Assembly (NCBI GenBank): GCA_000149265.1
Contig: CH002829.1
Coordinates: forward strand, 142,850-206,849
Length of the DNA stretch: 64,000 bases
From: Ciona savignyi
Taxonomy: Eukaryota > Chordata > Ascidiacea > Phlebobranchia > Cionidae
Reading direction: 5' to 3'
Below, one piece after another: positions 44,944 through 58,165 of the stretch (position 1 is its first letter; each line of letters starts with the position of its first letter). The translations under genes were made by a program, and so were the position numbers. Under the pieces are notes generated by a model that saw only the letters and a program-made list of their open reading frames with translations, had not been told where the DNA came from and did not search any database.

Positions 44944-47681
44944 GCTGTTTAAAGGGCGCATCAAGCTTACACGTAAAAATGCGTCAGACCTAGAGATTCT
45001 CTTAGAAATTACCGGTATGAACGTGCTCGTGATAAAAAAATATTTGTCTTTGTGGATTGTGTGTAGCTCGATTTTGTTAGGCAGCTGCTGTGGAATTTTA
45101 GTAATTATTACATCTTTATTAGTAGTTTAAAACTTGAATATATATATACAACTTCTTTTGTTTGGCTTTCAGCCTTGTCTTTTCGGCTTCCAGTTTCAAA
45201 CCCTCCTAGTTCATATTAAGCTTTAAACTATCATTTAGCTGACATTGCTTTTGTATCAACTGTTTTAAATACGTCCAAAAAAGCCTCATAAATATAAAAG
45301 AACAGTAGAAGTTACGAAACGCTGCTTACCAACTGATTATCAAAAAAATGCTGCTTACCAACTGATATCCGCAATTATGTCGAATTAGTAAATTAAATCA
45401 ATCAGCTTCAGTACCAATAATTTCAGTTAAACTTTCGGTACTTCGGTGGTAAAAAACAATAACACGAGGCAATATGCTAAATTAGGCAAGTACTTGATGA
45501 CGTAACAAACAACGTTGAAATATTGGGATTTTTAGGTCTAATATCAGGGGCAAACAATGAATTTTACACAAAACTCAAACATCAAACGACTTTAACAAAA
45601 TCTTACAGATGTTACTATATTACACTTACAAAAAATAGCTTTCATTGCCTTTCATACCGACAGCCTTGAATTGCTTTTCACTATCTTCGATTTGATGACT
45701 AAACTCCAGCAGTGCCAAAACATACTTCCAACTTAGACTTATGTTTCACTTCTATGTTAAGTTATTAGCAAACATAAGGCATTTAAATGTTTTACATAGT
45801 AACTTTACTTCTATACATATACTAAAAAATAAATATTAAAGCATATTATACAGGTCAAATTAGGGAGATATCTTACAGCTACTTTTAAAACAGTTTAAAC
45901 TTTTTGCACGAGGCAGAAGATAACAATGGTGTCACAAAAAAGGCGATATAAATCTGTAAATCCTAATGTTTTAGGGATAACAACATTTTTTTAACTATTG
46001 TGATGTCATTTTGCGTAATGATGAATAGTTCTATAATTGCGTGAACCTCGTGTTTTTTCCTTTTCTACTGATTCTTCTTCTGACATCGTGTGTATACTGA
46101 TTTTTTATTAATCTACGCGTAGACACTAGGTAAGCTGGTTATTTATTAATAATTATTACGTGTGTATTTAAGTCCAAAATTGCAACAGAAAATCGTACAA
46201 CCCAAATAAACAATCCAACCATCAACGAACAAGAGATCTCTGGTTTAGAGTTTGCAAGTTCAGTCGCGTTTTGACTATTTATTAATAAGATATGCTTGCT
46301 ATATTCTTGTCACACTGTTAAGGAATCTGTGCAAATTTAGGTTGCACCATTAAAGAGACCGTACAGGGGAGTTTAAACACATATCACGGTGGTATTCTTC
46401 GGTGGATATATCAGGATTTTTGTAGATTTCCCGGTTTGGTCGAGAAATTTGACGGAAATGACCGATTGTGCTGTAAGAATTAAAGATCTGGGATAGACAA
46501 GTAACATGGGTATCATTAGACCGTTTATTCTTATGGTAAAAAGAGTGGTCATTCCCGTGCAGTGATTTTGTTTTATCTCCAGCCAAGTCACTTAGAAAAG
46601 GATTGATATTTATTTGTTTCTAAATCATGATTGTAACAGACATGCCATATCGCCCTGACATCTCCAACAAGGAATCGTCAAATCGGATTGAAACTTTAAG
46701 AATTGATATATATCATGACCCCGATATGTTTAAATGTAAATTTATGTACTGAAACGTAGCCGTGTAAAACTAAATCGGACTGTTTTAGGAATATAGCTTA
46801 TTTTCACTGCGGCGATTGACAATATGCTTTAATTTAATTAAAACATATATGGTGAAATGTTGGTAAATCTCACACGAATGTTAGTTTTTAACTGCACGTG
46901 GAAAAGAACTTCGGTGTGGTAACTGGAGAACATATGCGTTCATTCATTTAGGTTTGGCGGCCGCGTCCGCTATATTTATTAATCTAAATCCTTTTTTTCA
47001 CTGACGTGTTATAACGACTATTCGTTTTTCCGTCTTTTCCCGTTCCTGTATCGTTATTATATTCGTTTGCCATTTTTAAAAACTCGGGCAAAACATGAAT
47101 AAACTAAACTAAAATTGATTTATAAGACCATGGGAATGGCCAATCACACATTTTGAGCTCAATTGGCGTCCATTGTACGTGGAACAAAGAAAATGATTTG
47201 TTTCCTGCATAGTCGGCGCCTATGTCGCTTGTACTTTGTCTTTTATTGGTATATACTCAGAAACTCATCCGTTTCTGCTTGCAATAAAAAATATTAATAT
47301 AATTATAAATATAATATATGTATATAAATATGTTATAAATTTTTGAAATTTCAGTCAGCTAAGAATTTGTTCTTGAACTAATATACTTACTTTGGTGAGG
47401 TTATAATGTTGGTTGCGGCCACATACTGCCATGGGCTTTATTTAAATAACAGTATCCTAAAACAAGATTTATAAGGTATGCATAGTTGGGGCGGGGGAGG
47501 ATTAGCAGTTTAGAACATAAAAACAAGGGCCATGCTGTGTAAATTTTCAGGTGAACCACTAAAAAGGTTTATACTGTTTGTTTTATTCAAACCACTGCAT
47601 CATTAATCTGTTTAAGCGGATACGTAGAACTGATATTTATCTTGCAAATTGTTACACGTTACAGCGTAAAAGATTGTCTCT
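44944..47681. other. Leader of unit 2, no gene recognised
   Basis: Conserved with unit 1 (12511-15137 and 21181-21815). Contains the empty sites for the 539-bp hAT MITE (45221-45228) and for the TTAA composite (near 47003). The AG at 47663-47664 may be a 5'-UTR or spliced-leader acceptor. Confidence 0.5.
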
Positions 47682-50600
47682 ATGTATAAAATGAACGTCT
47701 TGCGCATCTGTTTCTTCGTTTTGATGATGTCATTAGTGCCTTTTACCAAGCCGGAGGGTAAGTTAATAGTAAAATTTCGGGGTCGTTTTTAGAATGGCAA
47801 AACTCGCCTATATAAAAAGATAACAACACGCTTAAATATAACGACAAATATTTGTAAGAGTACCTGTCAGTTGTTTGATATTGTGTATCTTTGTAATGTA
47901 AATGGAAAAATGGGCGAAATGCCAAAAAGAAATATACACACAAGCATTCAGTTATGCTTTCCCACGCCTAACACACATGGCTACAATCTATCAATGGCCA
48001 TGGTAACCGGGCTATTCTATTTCCTTTGTCTAAAGTCGTAAAAATCAATTTATTGTATTACCGGAAAGATTTTGGTAGCACAACTAGCTGTATGAGCGAG
48101 GCACATAATGAATATGGCCCAATATTAAGAAATAAACAATTAAATAAGGAAATCTATTTAGCATATAAAGAACTAGAAAGTATCAACCACGTGTAAGCCA
48201 CCACTATTTGTAAAACACATTTTGTATGCTATATATTCATGCTACAGGGTCCCCCACCACAATTTGTATTTTATACACCGAGTTTGTAGTTTGTTTCTGC
48301 GAGCATAAATGGGTCCCTGAGGTAACAATCTTGTTATCCATGTTGATGTTATCTAACAATTCTTAAATGCACTTACATTTCATCAAATCGATTAAAAATG
48401 AAGCAGCCGTTCTAGCGCTATACCCAAAAATACTATTTTTTAAAACAGAATACCGTTTGGTTTTTACTGTCCCCGGGGAATTCCCCTGGATTTATCACCC
48501 AAAATTATAAATTTTGCATATCTTAACCATATTGTCTAATAACTCACAATTTTTATTGCGATTTTATTACTCTTTTTGGTAGATGTTGGGGCGACATGGC
48601 ATGCCCGTCACAATTATGATTTCAGGACAAAATCTTATTTTTTAGGGTATTTCCCTATATAGTTTTTAAATGTTAAATCAGTGGCTAAAACACTTACATT
48701 TGAACAAATCACTTACATCCCACCAAAATTAAAATTGTACTAGTCGTTCAAGGTGATGCCCCCAAAAGCTATTTTATTTAGAAAAAACTATCGTTTTGGT
48801 TTTTAGCGTCCCAGAATCTAGACCATGTTATCTAACAAATAACAAAGTTTTATTGCGTTCCAATATTTCTTCTGGTAGATGCCGGGGCGACATGCCATGC
48901 CTGTCAAGAGTTTGACGGAAAAAAAGAAAACAAAAACGGACAAAAACAATATGTGTCCCATTTTTCCATATGGGACTCATAAATACTAGAAGGAAATGTA
49001 GCGTACCTAGAACGTATGTGATTCTTCCTGTGTTTACCCTTCTTCAAGTTGGATTCAAATTAACGCTTTAAAAAATACATTTAATATCCATTTATACAGG
49101 TCAATACAAGAACGGTTCTATAGTGTTTTCTGATGATAAATTAATACCGAGTGAAGATTTAGTGGCTTTTGACAGAGTTCCACTCAACACGGCCCTTTAT
49201 TCGTACCTATACAGTAACTGCAGCGGTAAGTGTGTATTGTTAAAACCATTTTGACAACATGTCCTGATCGGACTTTAATTAAATACCTGTATCGGTAAAA
49301 TTAAGCTATGTCGCAAGTACTTACTATATCCAGGGCATAAAAGAAACTAATTATTTATTAAACACACCAAAATACCGTGTGGGTTGGGTTGCACGAGGTG
49401 ATTTGACGATCACGCATGTTTACAAACAGCCTTCATTACGTACAATTTTGTTAAATTTAAAAGAAAACAATTTTATTATAAAATGTGTATATACATGTAT
49501 TTTTGTACCATTTCTTAACTTGTTTTTAAACTTGCATAGAGCCACAGCATAATGCTTATTAGGTCATGTTGCTCACAATCATTATAGGTTCCCTTCACTA
49601 CGAAAGAACGCATTTTGATTTTACCTTCTATTTTTAGTTTACTTCATAACGGCGATTATTCTTTAGCAGCCAATATTTGGGGAACCAGTTCACTGAAATT
49701 GTTAAAAAAAAAAGGAAGATAAATAAACTAAACGAAGAAAAAAACAATTGAACTCTGTATATACCCCGATTTACCACATGAATCCCCTAAAATATAAAAT
49801 TAATTAGCAAATAGAATACACTATAAGTACGTGAATAAAACCTTGTAAAAAATGTTAAGCTACCACAAATTAATGGTTAATTTCAATGTCAAGAAAAAAG
49901 ATCCGGAAAAAAGAAAAGAGACCCCTGACCTACCAAAAACATTTCCGATAAATCCCCCAAAACTTAATCGCATACAAAACAGTAATAGGTTGTCTTTAAC
50001 GCCTTATAATAGCAGGAATAAAACAATAAATAGAACCTTTCAGAGGTTTTAGATCTATTATGTATTAGATATACCGTAACAAAAAATAGTGTTGGTTAAC
50101 GTGGTTGACACTTTCTAGTTTTGATCTAAATTTACAGCCGACAGTTCCTGTTTCTATTTAAACTGCCAACATGGAAAGGTCTACAAAGTATCTACAGGCT
50201 GTTGTGCTTGTACTTGCAGGCGCGGGTATATCATGGCCAGGAACGAGCGATCATGTGTCAAAGGTGATTAACGATTTTTTTTTCAAATATTTCCTTACTT
50301 TACACATGTTAGATCTATTTAAGGGTCAGACCATTACTTAAATGTTGGAATCCATAGAAGCTGCTCAAGTCCATTTTGTCATTGAGCAATGCATCTTTCC
50401 ACGCACTGGAACGAATACTTGCATTGAATCTCATCCAATTTTCCACGTTTACAGCCACATTCAGGGCATGGTCGAGTTGGAGTGAATGCATCAAATCGGA
50501 CTGGGGAGGAGTGCAGCACAGAGAACGACTTTGTAAGACAAGGCTAGGCAGGCCAGCCAACAACCGATGTATAGGAGCCGGAAGCCAATCAAGATCCTGC

Positions 50601-53600
50601 TCAGAAGTCCTTAGACGTAAGTTTTTAACATTGTTGTTGCCGGTTTTTGTTTAATTCAAATATTTTTATGCATTAAAATATTTCAGGCCTGAAACGTTTA
50701 AAAAGTATTTGGGTCATTTTTTGCGTTTTAATGTGGCTTTAAGGTGTACGATCAGGAATTACAAATTTTTATTCGCTGGTAAGGGTGCGAACAATAGTCG
50801 ATATAACACAATCGCTCTACTACTTTGTTTTTGGCCGAACAAAATTCTTTAGTTCGTCGTCTTTTCACGAAATTGTATGAAACTTATTGTTATCTAGTAA
50901 ATTATTTTCTTGGGAAAGGCACTTAGCTAAGCATGTCCGACAGCCCATCTTATTGTTAGGTTTACGATTATTACCGCAACTGTCGAATACTTTGGCTAAA
51001 AAGTTTATTTCACTTTGGCTTGAAGAAAAGAGAGAGCTTCTAACGCATTAAAAACATCTTGTATGTGACGATTACCCGAAATCTATATCGTTGAAAGATC
51101 TAATAATTTAACTCGTAACTGATAATCTACTAAGTTAATCGCCTTAATTGCTCAATACAATTGATGGATAACATAGAATAGGTAATTCATATTTATCCCC
51201 GTGAATGGGAAAACTAACATACTAGCAATCGTCAGATCGCCTCGCGCCCACCGTCGGGTTGACGGAGCTATTGCAGTGTGTTGTTAAGTGCCTTGCCCAA
51301 GGACACAACCGGCTAGCTAGCGACCGTTTTGAACCCTTAACCTTTCAATTGAAGGCGTCACACGCACCTTTGAGAGTCGAGACAGCGCGTAGGATTTAGT
51401 AAATCGCATCAGGTGTTGTAACTGGCTTACCTGGGGCATACAGGAACAATCTACTACAATAGGCAAGGGGCCTGCAACAGCTTCCTACAAAGGATAGGAA
51501 GTTGCTTCACCGATTTTCACTTGCTAAGTTTCGAATCTTGTAACTAAGATATATTTTATATCGAAATTCCTGTCTATCGGTACCTTACGGCCATTAACAG
51601 TAGAACCCACAGCAAACCAATTCTTGTGGGAAGTAGGATTCGCACAGACTATATACTTTTCCTTGCACTGTCAGTACTGATTGATTATCATTCATCTATC
51701 AACATTTACAGCTTTTCGCATTCGTAAAAACATTCGATCACTCTCCAAAGAAGACTTGCATGACCTCATCCAAGGATTCACCAAGTTCAAAAACGATAAT
51801 TCCCTTTTTGGCTTTATGGTAAGTTAGCCAGCGAGATTGCGGGATTGAAACCAAATGCTGGTTTCTCGACCCTATTCTATGGGTAAGGCACGTAGCGAAT
51901 GTTTTGATCCAAAATGACAATGCTTTTTTAAATTACACCAACAATACGTATAACATACTGTAAGAGCTTCGGAAATACAACAGTGGGTACGTTATTTCTA
52001 TTATAATGTTTCTTATATAGGACGCGTGCAACAAGTCTCCCTATCTCTCAATACAAAATGATCTCACGAAAAGCGCCATTACTTAATCCTTACAAAAGGC
52101 AGCTTTTTTTAAAAATTTAGGCTAAGATTTTGCGATGTGAACAAATGGCCCCTAACAGAATTTTGCTTACAACATTACAGATCGATCACGCATAGAAATC
52201 AATTTAATTAGTTTTACGCCATAGACAACGTTATTACGTAAATGTTCGTGTTGTATAAAGTGGAATTACAGTTAAAGCGAAAGCTATACTTCTGGGTCGG
52301 TGAAATATCGAAGGAATGTATTCCCTTAAGGTCGTTAGCAAACAGTTCGGACTATTAGTTTAATTAAAAAAGGTAACTAGGTTTTGACTTATCTCTTCAC
52401 TTACAGAGCTTGGTCAAGTGGCACGGGTGGCCGTACAGGTGTTCATGGTACAGTCATGGTATCAAAGGACACAAGAACGGACACTGCAGCTGGCACCATC
52501 ATCCGATGTTCCTGGCATGGCACCGGCTGATGGTGGTGCAACTTGAAATGGGTTCGTATGTCGCAAAATGTGTTAGTGGATATGTCAAATTCATATTACA
52601 GGACTTTGGACATACATAACAACCTTTTGTTTTACCATAAGTTTAAAAAATATCTCTTACACCTCAACAGGCCTGTATTGAGACAGCGTTTTATCATAGA
52701 ATACGTATAGATTACAAAGATTGTAATGACTATGAATTATCGCACAGCGGCAGATTATTGCTTCACTTTCCCATAGTACGGGCTTACCCAACCTATGTTG
52801 CAATGTTCCAATCTTTTTTCAACAATTACCATGGAGTAATTTATTGTGATATACCTCATTTTTAAAAACTTTTATGCTAGGAATATCTCGCCACATGAAA
52901 AATAAGACCCTTGGCATACCATATTGGGATTGGTTGGATCCTACGTACAAAGATATTCCAGAATTGGTCAAGAACCGGACCATTCTTGATCCAGTATTAA
53001 AGAAATATGTTACTAATCCGTTCTTCAGGACTTACATACCAAGCCATGCCCCAGTTCACAATAAAACTTTGTGAGTTTTTAACCAACTTTATGGTTATTG
53101 TTGTCACTATATAACCTTTACCCTATTTTCATATATAAAAGGGACACATATTGTCTTTGTCCGATTTTTTATTTTTATTTGTCAAACGCTTTGACAGGCT
53201 TTGACAGTTTTGTATGTCCGAGAACTTCTACAAGGAGCTTACAAGTTGAAATAAGCTTTTAAATGTAGAAACTAACTTGACTAATATATGTAAAAACCTA
53301 AAATTTAAGATTTAAAAGATAAAATTGTGTAAGTAAATTTTATGTCGAGCGCATGACAGGCGAAGACGATTTTTTAAAGTGAAGTAAATTTTTTACTTCT
53401 GAATTAAGTTTTAACTGTACACAAGAAAAAATTATTTGGTAACTTAGTGAACTAAAATCGTTCACAGAAATAAACATGTTATAATCGGCTTAAACATTCC
53501 GCGCATTATATATATATATATTTAGTAGCCCTACGATCTAGATAGGCAAGATAAAACAGTATACTTTTTAAACTAGAGAGTTTCAACCAAGAGTAAACCA

Positions 53601-56004
53601 ACACTTTTTTAAAATCCCTGTTATCCATTGTAAATCCAATCAATACTAGCTAACACCACACGATTTAACTCGATTGAACATTTTCTTTTTTTATTATATT
53701 AATCGTAATAATAACTCAGGATTCCTTTTGTTGCTTCTTGCAGAAACACATTATTTAAAACGCCGTCAACTATGTACAATACTCAATAAAGAGTTTTAAT
53801 AAAATAAAAAATGTTAATAAAAACTAAGACAAGTGTTAACCAGTATTCGCTTGAGGTAGGCTACTCAATAATACTCAGCGTACTAAATATGGAATAACCA
53901 ATAAAAATATACAGCGTACTCGATATGCAATAACCAATAAATAAACTATACAACTTTTAAGGTTTAACGAGAACTGCCCTTTTATACCCATTCAGAACGG
54001 AAAACAAAAAAATCGTGAGATAAATATTAATATCATACCTTACGTAGATATAATTACCGTGCTGTGAAACCAAAGGGCTACAGAAAGCAAATACTGATGA
54101 CCAAGAATATAATTGAAGCCTTGATAATGCCGACATTTGAGAAGTTTGACAAAACTGAAGTTAAGTCCCATGACCAGGTAAGCTGTTTCACTATAGTTAT
54201 TTTTTCTTCAGGATTTAATTACAGATTTTTTAATCAACATAAGATAGTGCATAAGATATAACGTAATATGGGTCATAAGCAAGACTAAATACAATGCATG
54301 ATCTGTAAAGTGTTTACTGGATATTTGAATCATATTATAGTTGTACAAGGTGTTTACGACTTAGTTTCGTTTTGCTACTTTTTTACATTTAAGTAAAATG
54401 GCGCAATTATTTAAAGTTAAGTAGTCAGTATAAAACGGCAAAACTACAGTAGTGAAACAGGTTAGTGAATACCCATGGCTTAAGGGAAAAATGACCTGGT
54501 CGTTAAACATCACAACATTCACACAAAAATTTGGGGCATCTAAACTTGACATCTATATTTTCTAATAAAATTCTAAATCCATTAGTTTTAACTAAATATT
54601 TAAATCGATTCTATGTGAGGTTGCATTACGCTGACATAACAAACATATGATTCAGATTCACAACTGCATGTGTGTTGCGAAAAAAGAGTCAAACGTAACA
54701 AAGAAAGACTGCTTGTACAGTATGATAGACACCGATTTCGCTGCCTTCGACCCAATGTTCTTTCTACACCACAGCCAGGTTGACAGGATACTTGCCCTGT
54801 ATCGACATACAAGGGAGTTGCTGGGACAACAAGATTGGACAAAGGAAAGTTTCCTGCAGGGCTACAAGGTTTGGTCGTTGTGCAAATTAAAAATGTGAAG
54901 TTATCACTTGTTTGTGGTAATTTGTCTGTCTTGCCGCTGATATGGTAACGCTTCGCCGACAGTCGAAATATTGTATGGCTCAAAATCAGCCGCTATTTGC
55001 TTGATTTAGTCTACTGGATTAATGGACTTAACAAACACGGTACCAATGTGTAAACCATGCACAACACAGTGTAACAACAATGCTATCTTTCTGTCTGCGG
55101 ATCATTTCTGTTTGTTCTTTTCTGTTTTGTTTTTTTTGTTTGAGTGTAACAACAATGCTATGTTATCTATGTTGTCTTTCTGTTTTTTTTTCTGTTAAAA
55201 GTGTTCTGACGATTATCAGTTTTACATTGCCTTTCAATCCCCCGCGTGGACAATGAGTTCAACACTGTTTAATTTTTAAACTCTTAAATACAATAGCTTG
55301 GACAATTTGACTGCGGATATGAAGTAGAATAACATATTTTATTTCTCCGAATGGAAAAACGAAGACGAGCATTTTTCGCACGGTAATCTTTAGTTTTAAT
55401 TAGCACCGACCGTTGGGTTACTGGAGCAATTGCAGCGTGTTTTACATATTTGATGTATTCAGCTTTAGTAAAACCCAATAATATCCACTGGGTTTAAGAG
55501 ATGTCCGTTGGGGTATTTTGTGAAATATCGGTTAATGACGCTCTTAAGAACAAAATGTTGCCGACCTCTGATTTATCACATCGACCTCAAATCCCATTCG
55601 CTAAAAATGTCACTAATTCATGATTTCTTTATCAGGATGACGCAACGTATAACTTCCCAGAACGTCCTGACATATCTGGATCATTTGATTGGCCGATGTC
55701 CCCCTTCTGTAACGCCTCAATGAACCCGAGTTATGTCACTTTAAACAAGGGTTCATGGACGATTCGTAACTCATACTACTACCAAGAATTGTTTGGATAT
55801 AAATACGACTCATTTGACCTTGGAGGAAAATCTTGGTTGCCTTTGCTTGAAGATATCAAGAAGAGTTATAAAAGTCTAAACTACGGTCACGAAACGCCGT
55901 TTGTGTCGGCTGTAGCGCCTGAACTTGGTGTTATATATAAAACAGCCCGCAACTTTATTGTTGGATGTACAACTAAGTATAATCCAACTAGGTTTATAGT
56001 GTAA
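47682..56004 (+). CDS. Secreted EGF-like/TSP1/tyrosinase-type copper protein, gene 2 (intact)
   Basis: Ten exons: 47682-47757, 49100-49225, 50138-50263, 50455-50616, 51712-51818, 52407-52551, 52881-53070, 54048-54177, 54656-54868, 55636-56004; 547 residues, no internal stop. Exons 1-9 have the same lengths and phases as in gene 1 (exons 2-4 are symmetrical, phase 1-1). Domains: signal peptide, EGF-like (exon 3), TSP1 (exon 4), type-3 copper domain (exons 5-10) with CuA WHGWPYRC / WHHHPMFLAWHR and CuB SHDQIHN / FFLHHSQVDR; the two CuB His of HDQIH are split by intron 8. The C-terminus (NYGHETPFVSAVAPELGVIY ... NPTRFIV) is the version that gene 1 lost. Likely secreted phenoloxidase or oxygen-binding protein; which one is not decidable from sequence. 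The leader of unit 2 presumably holds the promoter. Confidence 0.88.
48172..48330 (+). repeat. Dispersed CACGTG repeat in intron 1 of gene 2
   Basis: Reads AACTAGAAAGTATCAACCAC, then GTGTAAGCCACCACTATTTG and later GGGTCCCTGAGG. Paralogous to 22312-22470 and inverted relative to 18512-18690. Confidence 0.55.
51237..51370. repeat. SINE-like insertion in intron 4 of gene 2
   Basis: Contains CGCGCCCACCGTCGGGTTGA, then AGTGCCTTGCCCAAGGACAC and TTTTGAACCCTTAACC. The first motif recurs at 4848, 58215 and 61455 and, as its complement, at 62425. Gene 1 lacks the segment, so it is an insertion here or a deletion there. Confidence 0.5.
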
Positions 56005-57004
56005 GCATGGTATGGAGAAATAATTCATCATTTTTTCTCTTTTGCACAGTCCCGACCATTAGTTTGTTTTTTTTTTCCCGGAATCAATTAATGACAAATG
56101 AAACAAAAATACGACACAGGAACACAGAAAACGGGGTTTGTGGGGCTGTGACGGTATGCAAACATTGATACATTTATGGTAAATGTAAGGAATCTTATGC
56201 ATTTACATATAATGTTTGGTCCGTATGCCTAATAGGAAAGCGTTTATCGGAAGGTTAACAAACTAATTAATATGTATATTAAATATAGCTTGATGTGAAC
56301 AAACTCTCAAATAACGGCTATGTTGCATGTAAAATATTGTGAAACGGTACATTAGTAGTTTTAAACGAATGCCCTTATCATCGCTTCAATTGCGTTTTCA
56401 CTTCGGAAAAAAATATGAACGTCATTTCTTAGCGCATACATAAGTTGTTTTCACCCGTACGGTTTGGCGTTGCCCAGTTAAACTTATAATCACACAGTCT
56501 ATGGCGTTTACGTTTTGTTGGAAACAAGCGCTTCCTACGGCCGGTTTCGATCTGTCACTTTTGGGCTAAAGGGCGACGCAACATCAAAGATATTCGAATG
56601 GATTGTGTACAAATGTCACCATCTGTTACAATATTATATAAAAGTGTAATTTCGAATACATTCTTTAGCAAGATTAAAGGAATTTTAAAATGTCAATAAC
56701 AGTTCCCATTTATATACACTATGCTTAACATTTTGATTTGTCAAATAAATATTTATAATACAGAGTGTCACTGAAATTCATCTTGCGTGTTATGCATTTG
56801 TTGCGTGTAATGCATTTATTTATACAGAATACCATTGACGTGTATTTTACTTTTTCATAATTGCTTTCAGTAAGTGATACATTCTCTATCACCTTCATTG
56901 GCTTTATTTTATCGTTCTTGTATTCGGTAAAAGATCAATTGTGTATGTAAAGTATGGTATATAATATATATTCAACACGTATCTGCTATCTTGTTCAGTA
57001 GTCC
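56005..57004. other. 3' flank of gene 2 / tail of unit 2
   Basis: Uninterrupted equivalent of 31535-33690. Shows that the G-rich stretch and N run of unit 1 have no counterpart. A candidate AATAAA is near 56743. No gene seen. Confidence 0.55.
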
Positions 57005-58165
57005 GATACAATGCTGTGTAAAGGGCGCATCAAGCTTACACGTAAAAATGCGTTAGACCTAGAGATTCTCTTAGAACTTACCGGTATGAACGTGCTCGCG
57101 ATAAAAAAATATTTGTCTTTGTGGCTTGTGTGTAGCTCGATTCTGTTAGACAGCTGCTGTGGAATTTTAGTAATTATCACGTCTTGATTAGTAGTTTGAA
57201 ACTTGATTATATATACAACTTCTTTTGTTTGGCTTTCATCCTTGTCTTTTCGGCTTCCAGTTTTAAACCTTCCTAGTCCAAATTAAGCTTTAAACTATCA
57301 TTTAGCTGACACTGCTTTCGTATCAACTCTTTTAAAATACGATCAAAAAAGCCTCAGAAATATAAAAGAACAGTAGAAGTTACGAAACGCTGCTTACCAA
57401 CTGATTATCACCGCAATTATGTCGAATTAGTAAATTAAATCAATCAGCTTCAATACCAATAATTTCAGTTAAACTTTCGGTACTTCGGTGGAAAAATACA
57501 ATAACACGAGGCAATATGCTAAATTAAGTACTTGATGACGTAATAAACGACATTGAAAGATTGGGATCGACAGGTCTAGCATCAGGGGCAAACAATGATT
57601 GTCACTAAAACAAAACCCAATCATCAAACGACTTTAACAAAATACTACAGATGTTTGTTACACTTATAAAAATGTTAGCTTTTATTGCCTTTCATACCAC
57701 CAGCATTAAATTTTTCATACCGACAGCCTTTAAAAGCTGGTTATTTAATTATTATTATTACGTGTGTATTTAAGTCAAAAAATGTAACAGAAAATCGCAC
57801 AACCCAAATAAGCAATTTAACCTTCAAAGATCAACGAACAAGAGATCTCTGGTTTGGAGTTGCAAGTTCAGACGCGTTCAGACTGGTTATTAATACGGTA
57901 TGCTTGCTATATTCTTGTCATACTGTGTGTTAAGGAATCTTTTAAAACATTAAAGAGGCCTTACATGGGGGTTTTAACACATAAATTTTCCGGTTTGGTC
58001 AAGAAATTTGACGGAATGACCGATTGTGCTGTAAGCATTGAAGATCTGGGATAGACAAGTTACATGGGTATCATTAGACTGTTTATTCTTATGGTAAAAA
58101 GAGTGGTCATTCCTATGCAGTGATTTTGTTTTATCTCCAGCCACTTAGGAAAGGATTGATATGTA
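57005..58165 (+). repeat. Tandem unit 3, truncated
   Basis: Homologous to 12511-14720 and 44944-46605 with deletions; starts GATACAATGCTGTGTAAAGG. Similarity ends near AGCCACTTAGGAAAGG (58160), which marks the end of the array. The P element is absent: GATACAAT (57005-57012) is the single, slightly mutated copy of the GTTGCAAT target. Confidence 0.85.

Larger units (their letters stand above)
44936..57004 (+). repeat. Tandem unit 2 (contains tyrosinase-like gene 2)
   Basis: About 12.07 kb from GTTGCAAT (44936) to the start of unit 3. It lacks the large insertions of unit 1 and is therefore the best picture of the ancestral unit: a 2.7 kb leader, gene (47682-56004) and 1 kb tail. Intron indels against unit 1 are many, but 48655-49260 is almost identical to 22795-23400. 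Confidence 0.88.
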
